Assembly: GCA_023238725.1 (NCBI GenBank)
Contig: CM041538.1
Coordinates: 6,299,880-6,363,879 of the forward strand
Source: Scortum barcoo
Lineage: Eukaryota; Chordata; Actinopteri; Centrarchiformes; Terapontidae
DNA: 64,000 bases
Direction of reading: 5' to 3'
Shown here: one piece after another, positions 25,201 to 36,889 of the stretch
Numbering within the stretch: the stretch's first letter is position 1
Layout: each line of letters starts with the position of its first letter
The notes under the pieces: generated by a model
What the model was told of the DNA's origin: nothing
The model's input: only the letters and a program-made list of their open reading frames with translations
Database searches by the model: none
Program-made: the position numbers and the translations under genes

Positions 25201-25699
25201 GACACCTTGGTTCTCTACTTTGACCTAACCTGATCTATCCCTCATATGGCCTTATTAATAGTTAGCAAATTGTGAAATGGTTTGTATTTGTTTTATATTC
25301 TGTACATTCAATACTTTTACAAGCAATTACTGCAGAAGACTACATGATGTGCATCGGATTGAGTTGATCCTACCACCTCACACTTGCATTTTCTGTGAAA
25401 ACAAGGGCAGTTGTTCTTGGAGACACAATTCTGAATGTTTTTTTAATTGTGTTGTATTTTGTGTGCATCTTTAGTTTTGGAGCTCCTACAAACGTCCAGG
25501 CCATTTTTGTCCAAGCTTCCAATGCCGCTCTGTCAGATAGCTACGCGAGGTATCACACCGAGCACTGTGCTGATTTCTCTTGCTCAGTGGCCAAATACGC
25601 TGACCTCCACAATGCATGTCCAGTGGGGTTCTGTCACTCTTTGCTGATTTAAGGCATATTTTGTTTGATATGCTGCTTTTTATAGGCATTGATGAGTCT

Positions 25700-26340
25700 T
25701 CTTATGGTTAGTTAAAATCATACCTCTCTGGTTGAGTTCTGTTATTGCCAGTGATTTTAAATCAAGTCCTCAAATGATTGATAAATGTGTTGATTAATCG
25801 TCAATATCAGGCCCTCTGTTATTTCCTCCTTACAATATTTATTTTCCAACCCAGAGCTATAATGTCAATTTCTTTGTCGATGATTCCAACCTCTATGGCA
25901 TATCAGGACTGTAAACCAGGCTTTTGACAGATTTTTCAGCATGGCTTTCGGTGTTTGAAGTGGCATTTGATGACCACCAGACCAGTTGTTCTAAACTCCA
26001 AAAAGACTAAATGAGCAGTTCAAAAAAGTGTAAACCCCTGATGATCCCAAATCTATCCATACTCCATACCTTTGTCATTTATAAGTTAAGGCCTTGCTAC
26101 CTATGTTGCAGAGATATTTAACAGCCTTACTTGAGTTCAGCACTAGTTCCCATGACACCTGATCATAGGATAGGCTAGATATAAAAGTTCCTCAAACTAA
26201 CCCTGAACTGGTTTGGAGCCTGGCCTCCAATACTGTGCACCTAACTGCTAGAACTGCTATAGACTGAAGTCAGAGACTCTCATTTCCTCTGATGGACTTT
26301 ATAGTTGCTGCCTTGTAGGATTACGTGCTCTGCTCTTCAC
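25700..26340 (+). mobile_element. decayed LINE reverse transcriptase fragment
   Basis: In one + frame, SGPLLF at about 25807-25824 (family motif GSILGPLLF) is followed 16 residues later by FVDDSNLY starting at 25873, the polymerase active-site block (usual form YADDT-LY). The two Asp codons are 25879-25884. Upstream codons are compatible with the ...YLS.R.Q... stretch that precedes this motif in fish LINEs. Stops (for example TAA after the DD block) and missing residues show it is non-functional. Downstream sequence to ~26340 fits the decayed C-terminal part of the same ORF. The family cannot be fixed by eye. Confidence 0.65.
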
Positions 26341-26349
26341 TGTCTGCTC

Positions 26350-28080
26350 TACCTCATATTTGTGCATTTGATCTGCAACAGCCGATTAATATTTGATTTT
26401 TTTCTTTTTCCAATATAGCCTTACACAGATTTTACTGTGTTTCAGACTCATTTGGAGTTATATTGTGATAACATTTGGACACATTCCCGAAGGTATCACA
26501 GTATCGTTCAGTACAAGCGTTGCCCCTCCCCTCTTCCTGGTCTTCGTAAGAAGATTACAGCCAAGAGTGTGTCTTGGTAGATTCACAGTCTCCTCCCCCC
26601 TCCGCCTCCTGTATGTCATGTTGGTGTGTAATCAACCTCCTCTCCGCGCCTCCATTTCACTCCTGCCTCTCTGTCAGTGTGTTTGTTGCCATGAATGGGA
26701 TTTAGTGTCACACACAGAGAGTCAAGGCTTCTTAAAACGTGTTCTCACACACCCCTGTCCCACCCTAACCACCCTACATGTGTGTGTTTGTGCGTGTGTG
26801 TCAGGTAGGTTAATGCAGCCCTGTCATCAAAAGCCTTATCACTGTTGGACAGGATTCAGCGCTCCACCTCAGTCTCAACTTAACACACAAGCACGCACAC
26901 ACACACTTAAAATACCATGACTTATTTCCTGGCACCTCATTAACATCTCTCCAGAAGTTGAAGTCATAAAAAAACTTTATTTGGTTACGTGTCAGGCATG
27001 TCTCTGTGTGTCTGTGTACTGTATAAGCACTAGGAAAACGAATGCCCAAAATATTTCCACAACCATGACTGAGTTGTGATGCTTATGCCTCAAAAGCAGG
27101 GATCACTTTCAACACAGCCATGAGTGGCTTTTATGTACTTCACTTCCCTCAAACAAGACGAGAAGAAAATATGCACAGAACTGCGCTAACAATGGACTGA
27201 ACTGGAATTATTAATATTTATATTAGATAGTAAAAAAAATATATCTCGCTTGATCTGAAGTATTATCAGCAGCTCTTTGGAGTTCACTATCAGCTGTTCA
27301 CTTTACTTTTTCTACTAGTGGCAACCCTTGCAGCAAGAAATCTCATTAATTTTTGAGAATATTCTTATGGCCCACAACATACAGTGTAGTTCTTCCAAAT
27401 GTATAGCATATGTACTCAAATGTACATGTAGGAAAAGGGGAACAGGATGTGAAGTCAGGCAATTAGCAGGTAAAAATCTGGGAAGAATTTTACTGTAGGT
27501 ATGTTTTAACTACTTGGTACCTATTCCAATATAATCAAATACTTTATTGTACAATATGGTCATTACTGAGCAATTAAGATAGAGGTTTGGATGGGGTAAT
27601 GGTTCTGTTGCATTTCTTAAATCAGACCTGATTTATTTCAAAATGATTATTTACTATGTACCTACACTGGAGGTAGTGTAATAATCTTATCTGAGATTGA
27701 TTCAGGTCATCTGCCAATCTGTCTTCAGTTTTTCAAGTCCTTAGAGGAAATCAAACAGTCCAGGTTCAGATTGGAAAACTAAATCATGCAGTGACTAAAA
27801 GCTCCATAAACCTGTAGAATTAGATGCTGATCCATATAAGCAACTCTTTCATATCTGATTCAATGTTAATATAAAAAAATATTGTTTATGGGAGGTTTAA
27901 AATAGTTATGTGTTTTAAAAAATATCCAGTGCATCGGAGTTTCACAAGATGGTTTTAAAACTAGAAAGAGGCCTTAAGTAAGTAAGTTGGTCTCTCAGTA
28001 TTTTCTGTCTTCAGTTGTGGCTTTAAACAGTGTGGCTCAATGACATTTCTCATTTGTCCCAGTATTCCCAGCAAACATAT
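26350..28080. other. intergenic, nothing recognised
   Basis: Short GT and CA runs near 26780 and 26890. The 175-codon + frame at 26393-26920 includes translated simple repeat and no domain. The remainder is AT-rich. Confidence 0.5.
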
Positions 28081-28108
28081 ACCCTGTTTAATGTAATTTT
28101 CTTTGCAG

Positions 28109-28166
28109 TTTGTGTAAAACCTTTGACCCTTTCCACAGTCACAGCAAAGACAAATCTTTTAAGACT
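28109..28166 (+). other. exon-like island (possible non-coding exon)
   Basis: A pyrimidine-rich TTTTCTTTGCAG acceptor ends at 28108 and a perfect GTAAGT donor begins at 28167, bracketing 58 bases. No ORF with recognisable similarity crosses it. It could be a lncRNA exon or a chance pairing; no other exon was identified to pair with it. Confidence 0.2.
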
Positions 28167-28239
28167 GTAAGTCTGCAGGTGTTTTTCGCCCCCCCCCCAG
28201 TATTTTGCCTCACTCACCTTTTTCTTCAGCACAGCACCT

Positions 28240-28520
28240 ATCTGTTAACTGAAGGCCGCAGCAGGAGGATTACTGTAGCTTATTTGACGAACGGGAAGCA
28301 CTATCTGTTTTAGCCTGCACTTACAGGGGTGCCCACTTAACAATATCCAGCCTTAATGATAATATTAATGTGTACCAAGGCGAGTCAAGCAGAACAATTA
28401 GAGTCAAACAGCCACAAAGCGTTTGGCAGCTTATCGCAGCGCCGCTACAGTCAAAGACAATTGGTATTATCTGTAAAACAACTTATTACACAGACTATCA
28501 ACTTAAAGGGGAGAGGAGGC
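28240..28520. promoter_or_regulatory. candidate conserved element with clustered SOX-type sites
   Basis: AACAAT at 28339-28344, AACAAT at 28393-28398, ACAAAG at 28414-28419 and GACAATTGG around 28456 lie within ~125 bases, together with TTAATGATAATATTAATG. Composition is balanced and there is no simple repeat until the CA-rich tail after 28525. It looks like developmental enhancer DNA; conservation is untested. Confidence 0.4.
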
Positions 28521-28799
28521 AGCACACACAGACATGCACAAACACTTTTATACACACAGAGGCAAACACACACATGGGTTTATCTGTGAGGTCAAACCTA
28601 TTATTAACCCCAGGGGTCTGAGTATTAAACTCTTCCTCCTGACGGACAAAAGATCCACCTGAAGAGAATAACAATCACACAACTACTGAGGAGGGAGCCC
28701 GATAGCTTCTGGAAAAGAGAGAAAGCCACATGAAAAAGATAAAAAAGCTATGGTTGCCTCCTCCTCGTCCTCCTCCTTCTTCCCGCCTCCCACTCCCTG

Positions 28800-28930
28800 T
28801 GTACACACCCCGAGGCTCATGAGTAAAGCCTCAGTATCAGGTGAAGCCTGATGCGCAGTTAGCACCATTCCTATTGTCAAAGGCCTTTTATGTGTCATAT
28901 TAGTTACAAAGAGACAAAGGTGGGATCGAA
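28800..28930. promoter_or_regulatory. candidate conserved element, second SOX-site group
   Basis: ATTGTCAAAGG starting at 28873 and two ACAAAG sites (28906-28911, 28914-28919), embedded in unique sequence with CTCATGAGTAAAGCC upstream. It is separated from the 28.2-28.5 kb block by CA-rich and CCT-rich spacers. Confidence 0.35.
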
Positions 28931-29600
28931 CCAGTGGAAACCAGGTACAGCTCGAGAGAAACTGAAGGAGGGAAAGACTGAGAGGAGGAGAGCCAGAGAG
29001 AGAAAGCGGAAGCAGCCGTGTTAATATCGAGTTATTTTTCCATTGAGGTCAGTGGGACAGGAACCCGATGTGTCTCACACACACACACATACACACACAC
29101 GACAACAAAATGCTGTACCATCCTAAAAGCAGATAAACAAAGGAAAGCATCACATCTGGGCAGCAGTTAAAGTCTTGTTTCAGTTTATTACAATGACGGT
29201 CTGACTTCACACTTTTGGCTATAGTTGTATGCTATGCTGGGCTATGCTTTGTAAGATTAAAGTCATGCTCATAACATTAAGGTGCAAGACTAAATGAGTA
29301 ATCCATAATGATTTTACACTGCTTTTGCTTCCAAAACAGGTATATTTTTCTTTTCTTGCATTTTCTCTGACAGGAACCTCAGTTGGAAGGAGCAGGGGAC
29401 AACAGTTTTGTCTTCCTTCATTGGCAGTTCATGCTGCCAAAAATGATCTAAATATTAAAAACTACTGAGGAGAGGAGAGAGAGAGGAGAGGAGAGGAGTT
29501 CAGATCCTCCACCCAACCCCAGGGGAGTGAAATGGGACACAGGAATAAACAATAAGAGATCACTCTCACCCTGCTCTTCCTCTCTGCCAGTGAGGTGAAA
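28930..29600. other. intergenic with (CA)n near 29079-29101
   Basis: CA microsatellite and a (GAGAG)n run at 29470-29497. Otherwise nothing recognised. Confidence 0.55.
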
Positions 29601-29609
29601 TAAAAATGT

Positions 29610-29890
29610 TCTGATAAGTGCTCAGTGATAGTCGCGTATTGTTCCTGTCCCATTTCAGGACCCTGATGGGACCAAATTCTGACACAAACTAAGACCAGAC
29701 GGTGTGTATTAAGTTCACATTGTAGGGTCACCCTGTTTATCCAGTCACATCATGGAGATTTGCTTCCCAAGTGGGCACACAAATCTGGTCGCTAGTTTAA
29801 ACCTTTAGTTAAAGTAAGGGCAAGGTCAAGAGTTATGTTCAGGCATTTAGCTGTAAGAATAAGAGTTAGGTAAGTCTCCGGAGAGTTATG
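29610..29890. mobile_element. probable dispersed teleost repeat
   Basis: The order CCCATTTCAGGACCCTGATG, GACACAAACTAAGACCAGAC, CTTCCCAAGTGGGCACAC and GTTAGGTAAGTCTCCGG reads like a high-copy fish interspersed repeat that I recall, with small differences. No transposase or terminal repeats were identified, so its class is open. Confidence 0.4.
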
Positions 29891-32600
29891 AAGTCAATAC
29901 AAGCTGCTCACAAATAACAAAATAAAGAAAGAAGAAAAATTCAGGCATCTGAACTGTTGCTTCTCCATCGTCTCTAATTAAACTGCAGGGACACTTTCCA
30001 AGAAGAATCTGAGTGGCAGACAGGAGCCTTGAGAGAAAGCTGCTCTCGCTCACGCTCACGCACACACACACACACACAACAAACAAGGACAGAATCGACA
30101 GCTCTATCAGCTAACCTTGGGCCCCCAACGATTCCAAGATCTTCCATCTCGCGCAGCAGCTTCAGTGAGCATCAAGGTGACAGCATACGTTCAGTGCCAT
30201 CCAGGTGCTCTGATAAACACCGTGGGCAGGTGACCTTGATCGACTGGCATGCTTCTCCACTATGGGGGCGGAAACTAACATGGAATTCTTCTCCAGTCAA
30301 TTTAGTCAAGTGTCGTGCCTTAAAGCAAAGGGAAAAATGATTACCACTGTGCATCTGTTGGTCCTCAACTTGTCCTGGCTCTGCACCAAACTGTCCTCAT
30401 CAGGATGTGAAGCTGGCAGAAGTTACAGCCGAGTGGAGTGCACATCTGTTCCTCGGACTAAAACTGGCCTCTTTCCTGGTTTGGTTTATTTTGAGACATT
30501 GTAATGTTGTGGTTGTGGATCGCACAGGGGGTCAGTGATTGTCAGTGTGAACTTCAGCCCTGTGAACTCCTCCTGTGTGCAGTTTGCATGTTGTCATTGT
30601 GTGCATGTGGTTTTTCCTGCAGGTGTTCAGCGCAGCAGTGCAGCAGTGTGCAGCTCAGGTGAATTTAGTTAGTATGAATGTAGCTCCCTCTCAATGCATG
30701 TTTTCCTACTTAGTTTAGATTGATGTTCCTGAGAAAAAAATGCATATAAATACCCTGTAAGGCATCTTGTTGTCCATTTCTTTTTTTTATATATCGGTAT
30801 ACCAATATAAAATGATGCAATGGATGCAATGTTCATTTTTTTACTTTAAAGACAGGCAGGCATGATTCTTGAAGAGGAAATAGGCATTTTCCATATTTTA
30901 TCATTTTGAATAATTTGGGTATGTCTTACTAAAGTAAAGTAAGCTTGATTTCTAAATATATTAAATTTGTGCTTCAAAAAATAATAAGTTAAAGGCAATT
31001 AAGGGCTTCTGTATTCTGTCATCAGGTGCATGTTAGTCTCTCCCATGACAATGAACAGGATAAATGTGTGGGACAAAAAGAACGGATTGGCATTCCAATT
31101 ACTCAGGATAAAAAGAAGTTCCTCTTTGACCATATCTCAGATTTCAGTTATAAACTGAAAACATGTTTAATAATACATAGGTTTTAACCGTTTGATGCTG
31201 CCGCACTTCCTCTCTCCCATGGTGCTCTCTGGTTTCATGGCAGGTCAGGGTGGCATGAGAATGACCTGGCAGGAGGGGTCAGAGGTCCCAGGGTCAGGTC
31301 TAGGCTCAGGTACAGGGGTCCTGTTACACCTAAGGAGACAGGAGAGGGGTCTTGTCATTCGCTGTCAACAGATCACAGCACTGAACCAAAACCTTCACCT
31401 CTCTGACAAATCTCTCAGCACTGCGGCCTGCACCTCCAAGGACTGGAGCCTGACTAGGAAACATGAATTTGGATCAATATTAAGTTACTGACCTTGAGAT
31501 GATGACAGAAACTTTAAATCAAACTTCACCAATGAAAGACAATTAAAGAGCTTTAACAAGGTTACAGACACTTTGTTTTGAATGAGGTTTGGCAGCACTG
31601 CAGTTCATTCATACATTCATTCTACACTGTGTCATGTTATATCATACGCTGTTTAATGTTGCAGGACTCTATTAGTTGTTAACAATATTAACAACAAAAA
31701 CAAGATAAAGCAACACCATACCTAAAAAGACTGTCTGATACAATACTGTACAGGTGGACAAGTCTATGTCAGATGTTTATGTGTATCATTTTCACCCGAA
31801 GTCTTGGTGAGGCATTTTTATGGATTCCAGGAAGACTAAATGCTGCAGGTGTTACAGTAGCTAAAGGAGATCTACACTCTGTGGCTACTTTATTAGATTT
31901 GGTTGTACAACCTAGTACAATCCAACACGGCTTTTCTGGCATTTAGTCAACTCTCATCTTTAAATGAGTTCACCGTCTCATGACAAATATATCATCATGT
32001 CATTTAATGCTTTAGGTTATTGCTCACAACATTGCTTAATGTATATTAAGTTTTCTGATGTCTGATTCTGATCTGTTTCCATTCTTTCTGAATTGCCAGT
32101 ATCACATTACTAATATAAGTTATGATTAATATCTGCATCTGCATACGGTTCACAAGGTTTAATGTCTGTCTGCTCTTAATCTCATTCTCTGTCTCCCTCT
32201 AGTGCTAACTGGCCCCTGACTGCTGGAAACCTTTAAACATTCTCATATTGACTTGAATAATTAAATCAAACCACCTTCACTATTTGAATTCTTTCAGCAC
32301 TTAAAGAATTTAAAGAGTACGCTGCTACTCAGACTGGTTTATAACCAGGACAGTGAGAATAGATACTAGTATATTAGATCCCCAAACATCAACAGAACAG
32401 TAGTAGATTTACCAAATGGTCAGTGTGTCTCTTGATACATTGCCATTGCTGCTTTTAACAAGATCATGAACCACACCTGGCACATTCAGACAGAGAGGAG
32501 AGTTGGGAGGAAAAAAACGTTAAGTGTTCTTTGAAAACATGAAGACGATAAAGACTGTTTTCACTGTGAGCAGCTTTATTTTTCTCACAGGTTTGAGGAG
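29890..32600. other. intergenic, nothing recognised
   Basis: Short CA run at 30059-30079. A 99-codon + frame at 31192-31491 includes GGTCAGG/GGCTCAGG near-repeats and no domain. AT-rich elsewhere. Confidence 0.5.
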
Positions 32601-33290
32601 ACAAATCCTGCTTTTTCTTTTTTTTTTTTTTTCACGCTCCGCCAATTTATGTATTGTCACAAAGCTTTGCAACCTCTGCTAACCTTTACCGGCGTAACTG
32701 ACGGGGAAATAAATTAACCACAGTGAAAACACATAAAAATGTGCTGTACTGTAGTAATTAGACTTTGGGATATTCAGATAAACTAGGGACAAGGTTCTGT
32801 TGTTGGTTGTTCCAACATGTCAAAGTGTTTAACCTGAGAACCGCAAACACACACACACATATACACACACACACAGATTCATCAGGCTTTGGGATCCAAC
32901 AGCTTAGCATGAAAGCAAAGGTGAAACTGAATCTGTAAATTGCAGAGCAGGGAAAAGGAAAGAGAGAGAGAGAGGGCGAGAGGGATAGACACGGAGCTGT
33001 TATCAGAGCAGGGGTGTGTGTAACCTCATCCCCCTGCTAAAGTTTCCTGATCGGGTCACCTGACCGCGGCCTCAGAGTGTGATTGGCTGATTGGCTCCTG
33101 CAGCCAGGTAATGATGTAAGGTGAGTGTGTGGGAACGGGAGAGGGTGATAAACCTGTGTGTGTGTGTGTGTATGGGAACAGGGTTGGTTGATAACAGCTT
33201 TTCCCACTGCTGCCATATGACCCTCTCACCTACCTAACACTGGTTATCACCAAATCCTACACAGCAGGAGGTCTCTGTGTGTGTGTGAGT
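32600..33290. other. T-run, (CA)n and a GC-richer unique block
   Basis: T15 near 32618-32632 and CA repeat at 32846-32875. The block 33030-33115 carries GTCACCTGACCGCGGCCTC and a doubled GATTGGCT (CCAAT box on the minus strand). That could be promoter- or enhancer-like, but no transcript is evident. Confidence 0.35.
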
Positions 33291-33583
33291 GTGTGTTTGT
33301 CTGGCTGTCTGTCTGCAAATGTGCGTGTGCTGAGGGTTAGTGTGTCTGTCCCTCGGTTGATTGGTACATTTGAGTGTTTGAACAACCCGAGCATGAGATT
33401 GTGAAGGAGACCTTTACAACTGAGAAAATTAAATTCTGAGTCAGGGTTCAACAATGAAATCCTCCAAATACAAAATGTTACAACCTTGTATTTCCCTATT
33501 GCAACACTAAGGGTCCGTGTACGTTCAGGGAATTCGTTTTTTTGTTTTAAACCAAAATCGAAAAAACAGAAGTACCATCGTTT

Positions 33584-34360
33584 TTCCGTTTTTTCATTTA
33601 CAACCAAAAACGGGAAAACCGAGACGATTTTTCCTTCCAGAATCCAAAAATGAAAAACGAGAAAACCAAATTTAAAAAAAGCTCCGTTTTTTGTATTTTG
33701 GCAATTTCTTTTGTTATTTTTCCTTCAGAATTGAAAGACAAAGACAGACATTGCATTATTTCGCGATAGTTAAAAAACGTAAAATTTAGACTAAATACTT
33801 TCAACCCTGCTGACAGTTATTCACTTTTTTCTGTAAAAATTTCAACACTATATGGAGAATGTTACGTCACAATGGTGAGGTTATGTTATGAAAACTGGTA
33901 GACAGGTGGAATACCTAAATATACTCAGATGTGGGTCCCTGAGACAACATTTAATCTAACTATAAGGGACGTAACCTCTGTTTGCACTAAGTGTGATGTC
34001 AATCGGGTAACACACGAGAGAAAATCTAGTATTTTATTGACTCATCAGCCATGTAATATGGCGGAACTGTGACTGCTGAAATGGTTAACAATCTGTCGCG
34101 TCATCCTCTAGGCTTTTATTTTGTTTGTTTTTTTAACTTCCGGGTCACTGTCTGCTTGAAAGAACATATAGATGTAGTTTTGTATGGGTCAACGCAGTTA
34201 TTTATATGTGTATATTTTAACATTATCCTCGTATACAATGTGCTTGCATAATGTTACACGTTTATCCTGGCTTTTATTTTGACATATTTACTCTGACTTC
34301 CGGGTCATCAGTCTACCTGTCTACCTTTTTCCATTTTTGGTTGTAAATGAAAAAATGGAA
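33584..34360. mobile_element. non-autonomous element bounded by 30-nt inverted repeats
   Basis: Bases 33584-33613 and the reverse complement of 34331-34360 agree at 28 of 30 positions, sharing CATTTACAACCAAAAA. Inside are direct repeats of GGCTTTTATTTT ... ACTTCCGGGTCA (34113-34149 and 34269-34307). A second inverted pair is GGTAGACAGGTGG (33897 on) against GTCTACCTGTCTACC (near 34311). No transposase ORF is present. This is most likely a MITE-like or foldback element. The outer limits may extend left to ~33510, where T/A-rich degenerate copies of the arm continue. Confidence 0.55.
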
Positions 34361-34379
34361 ACTGGCATGAAACTTTTTA

Positions 34380-34600
34380 CTGACATTCATGGTTCCCAGA
34401 TGATTAATCCTGACGATATTTTTGTGATGTCTGACTTTCTCAAGTGCCACCATGAGGTTGACAATGCCATGGCACCTGTTGGATGTTTGGTACAGTCATT
34501 CATGGCCCACGTGGCATGAACCATCATGGGTGATCCACTCACTTTTCATCTAGCGCCACCATCGGGTCAGACATTTAGTTTGGTCTCTGCTTTGGTTTAT
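34380..34600. repeat. two diverged copies of a ~110-bp unit
   Basis: CATTCATGG recurs at 34384 and 34497, and GCCACCAT-GGT at 34446 and 34555, so the unit period is 109-113 bases. Words such as AGTGCCACCATGAGGTTGAC belong to a fish interspersed repeat that I recall. This abuts the inverted-repeat element and may have been its insertion target. Confidence 0.5.
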
Positions 34601-34719
34601 CAGAGAGTACCTGCAATGACCAAATACCTACTTGTAAATGAGAGCATGAACAGCCGAGTGGAGTTTCACTCTTCATATAACTTCCATCAGTCTTCGTGTG
34701 TAACATCATGAATGCCTGT

Positions 34720-35488
34720 CTGAAAGGGACCGTCTGAAATTGTGCGCCACAATCCCCATTATCTCATTATCCCACCCCTTTGTTTGACAGCCATGGAGTT
34801 ATAACCCATTCAGACCAACACGATGACACAGTTAAATGCCATGTCAGGGCTCTATGTGAATGGGTCAGAACATATCAGCTGACCGACCTCCTGACCAGGG
34901 TTGGATGCAGGTCGCAAGTTGCCCAAAAAATTCATTCAAAGATACTAATGTTTGAATACAACTTTAGTCAACTCCGCAAAAAGATAAAGAGACAGAGAAG
35001 AGGAGGAAGAGAGAAAGATAGAAGTAGCCATTGATCGCATACCTTTGTGAGAATGTGATTTTGGATCCGCTTGAACTGTTTGCAACTCTACCACGTTTGT
35101 TATTTCTGCACTTGGAATGCATGTAAAGATGTATTCATGTTGAAATAATCGATAGTTCAGATTTTCCCACCACCGTAACTTCCGTCCGCGATTATCCTTG
35201 TACCGTGCTGCCCCAACGTCCACACACACTTCCCACAAACACATACACCATCAACAACAGCTTCCAGTCAACCCCCCCACCAACTACCATCAACACCGTC
35301 CAACACAGTTCCCATCCCGGTTGCCCAAAACCTTAATTGATCTTGGCCTTTGGTTGCGCCTGTGTGTATGTGTGTGCATATGTGTTGGTGTGTGTGCTTT
35401 CTGGACAGAGGCAGAGTGAGACAGGGAGGGAGTGACAGTTAGTGGGTAAAGATTCTGGGAACTCGAAGCCCCCCCGCCACACTACATT

Positions 35489-35530
<42 letters not shown>

Positions 35531-35860
35531 CTTCCCCCCTCGGCCCCTCGCGCTGGAAGAAGCTGGCTGGTTCTCAGACACCTGGTCATTACCATTGCTA
35601 ATTAGGTACCATTAATCAGGTCTGCATGAGTGTGTGTGTCTGTGTGCGTGCGTGTGTGTTTTTATGCATGCAGGCATGTGTGAGAACTAGACAGAACAGA
35701 GAAAAGGGTCAGTTTTAAAAGACAGAAAGTGAAAGTTAAACAATGACTGTTTCAAATCGTTATTATCCCAAAGAAATCCAAGTTTATAACATATTAACTT
35801 GATTTTATAACCAAGTCCTCAGAAAATGCGGAAACAAGCGTTTCCTGATCTGACACCTGT
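34720..35860. other. intergenic with (CA)19 at 35491-35528
   Basis: Microsatellite at 35491-35528, GT runs at 35360-35395 and 35629-35660, CCAAC-rich stretch near 35265-35310. No gene. Confidence 0.6.
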
Positions 35861-35869
35861 GTTGTGGGA

Positions 35870-36070
35870 TGACATCATTTCACAGTGCCTCCTGAAACCA
35901 CAAATCTGTTTTCTTTTTCAGTGGTTAAGGTTTGGTTAGGTTTAGGCACAAAAATGACATTTGTTTAGGGAAAGATCATGGTTTGGGTTCAAATAATCAC
36001 AAACATCGTTAGAGTTAAAATGACCACTTAACTAAGGTTAGCAGACTGATTGCCAGAGACTTTTTTAAAC
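35870..36070. mobile_element. probable dispersed teleost repeat
   Basis: GGTTAAGGTTTGGTTAGGTT followed by TAGGCACAAAAATGACA and AAAGATCATGGTTTGGGTT. This G/T-rich series occurs, in my recollection, in many copies in percomorph genomes. Class uncertain; no coding capacity. Confidence 0.4.
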
Positions 36071-36449
36071 AGGACACAAATTTTGCTGTATATAAAAAAG
36101 CACACACTCTCATACCGTATTTCCTTAAGCACAGTATAACTGGACATTTTTTCAAATTTGATTATGAAATTTTAGGTGACAATATCAAGCATAATGAAGT
36201 TATTGCACCACCAACGATGGTGGCTAAAAATCTACACAAAAAAAGGCATTTTGGCATTATATGATAACATTTTGTTTTAATATTATTTTGAAGGTGAGTA
36301 GGAGTGAAAGTCATTGCTTCAGACTACAACTTTTCCATCTGTAGAAAATCTTTTATGGTGTGATGTTTTTCTGCTGTTTTGACAAGAGCAACAGTGAACA
36401 TACAAATAATTTTCAAATTTTTAAAGGCCATCTTGTTCTTGCGTTATTT

Positions 36450-36490
36450 AAGATAATCCTTTATTGATCCCCAAGGAGTACATTTTAGAT
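36450..36490. mobile_element. short LINE/SINE tail-like fragment
   Basis: AAGATAATCCTTTATTGATC followed by CCCAAGG resembles the 3' end of fish non-LTR elements (CTTTATTGATCCC). Only ~40 bases. Confidence 0.3.
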
Positions 36491-36847
36491 GTTAGAGAGA
36501 AAACAGAAAATAAATACAAGAAGAGAAATTTTTATCATACATGTCATTATGTATTTGATATTTATAGAAAACACGGGATAAACAGTAACTTTAAAATAAA
36601 GTTGTTTGTTGTTGTGAAGTGAAGTTTGAATTGAAGTCTGTTCATACGACACGAGTGTCTACGCTCCAGCTGGTGAAGAGGTTACGTTACTGCACACAGA
36701 GCCCCTTTCCTGAGCTTTTCTCATGACAGACAGATGAACACACAGTAGCTGTTAATTTGTGTGTGTGTGTGCATGTGTGTGTGATGATAATGAGCGAGAT
36801 GCATCAGTGAGCTGTGTCATCCACTAAGGAGAGGGATGGTTTAAAAT

Positions 36848-36850
<3 letters not shown>

Positions 36851-36885
<35 letters not shown>
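36851..36885. repeat. (CA)17 microsatellite
   Basis: Uninterrupted CA units. Confidence 0.95.
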
Positions 36886-36887
<2 letters not shown>

Positions 36888-36889
36888 CC

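Larger units (their letters stand above)
21330..25690. other. intergenic; two (GT)n microsatellites, otherwise unremarkable
   Basis: (GT)21 at 22001-22042 and (GT)15 at 22192-22221, with a pyrimidine-rich stretch at 22325-22432. The rest is AT-rich. A minus-strand 97-codon frame at 22825-23118 has no low-complexity bias but no recognisable similarity. The segment 25480-25640 is GC-richer and may belong to the LINE remnant that follows. Confidence 0.5.

Noticed and set aside
26393..26920. 175-codon plus-strand ORF
   Set aside because: No recognisable domain and it ends in translated GT/CA repeat; it looks like a chance frame just after the LINE fragment.
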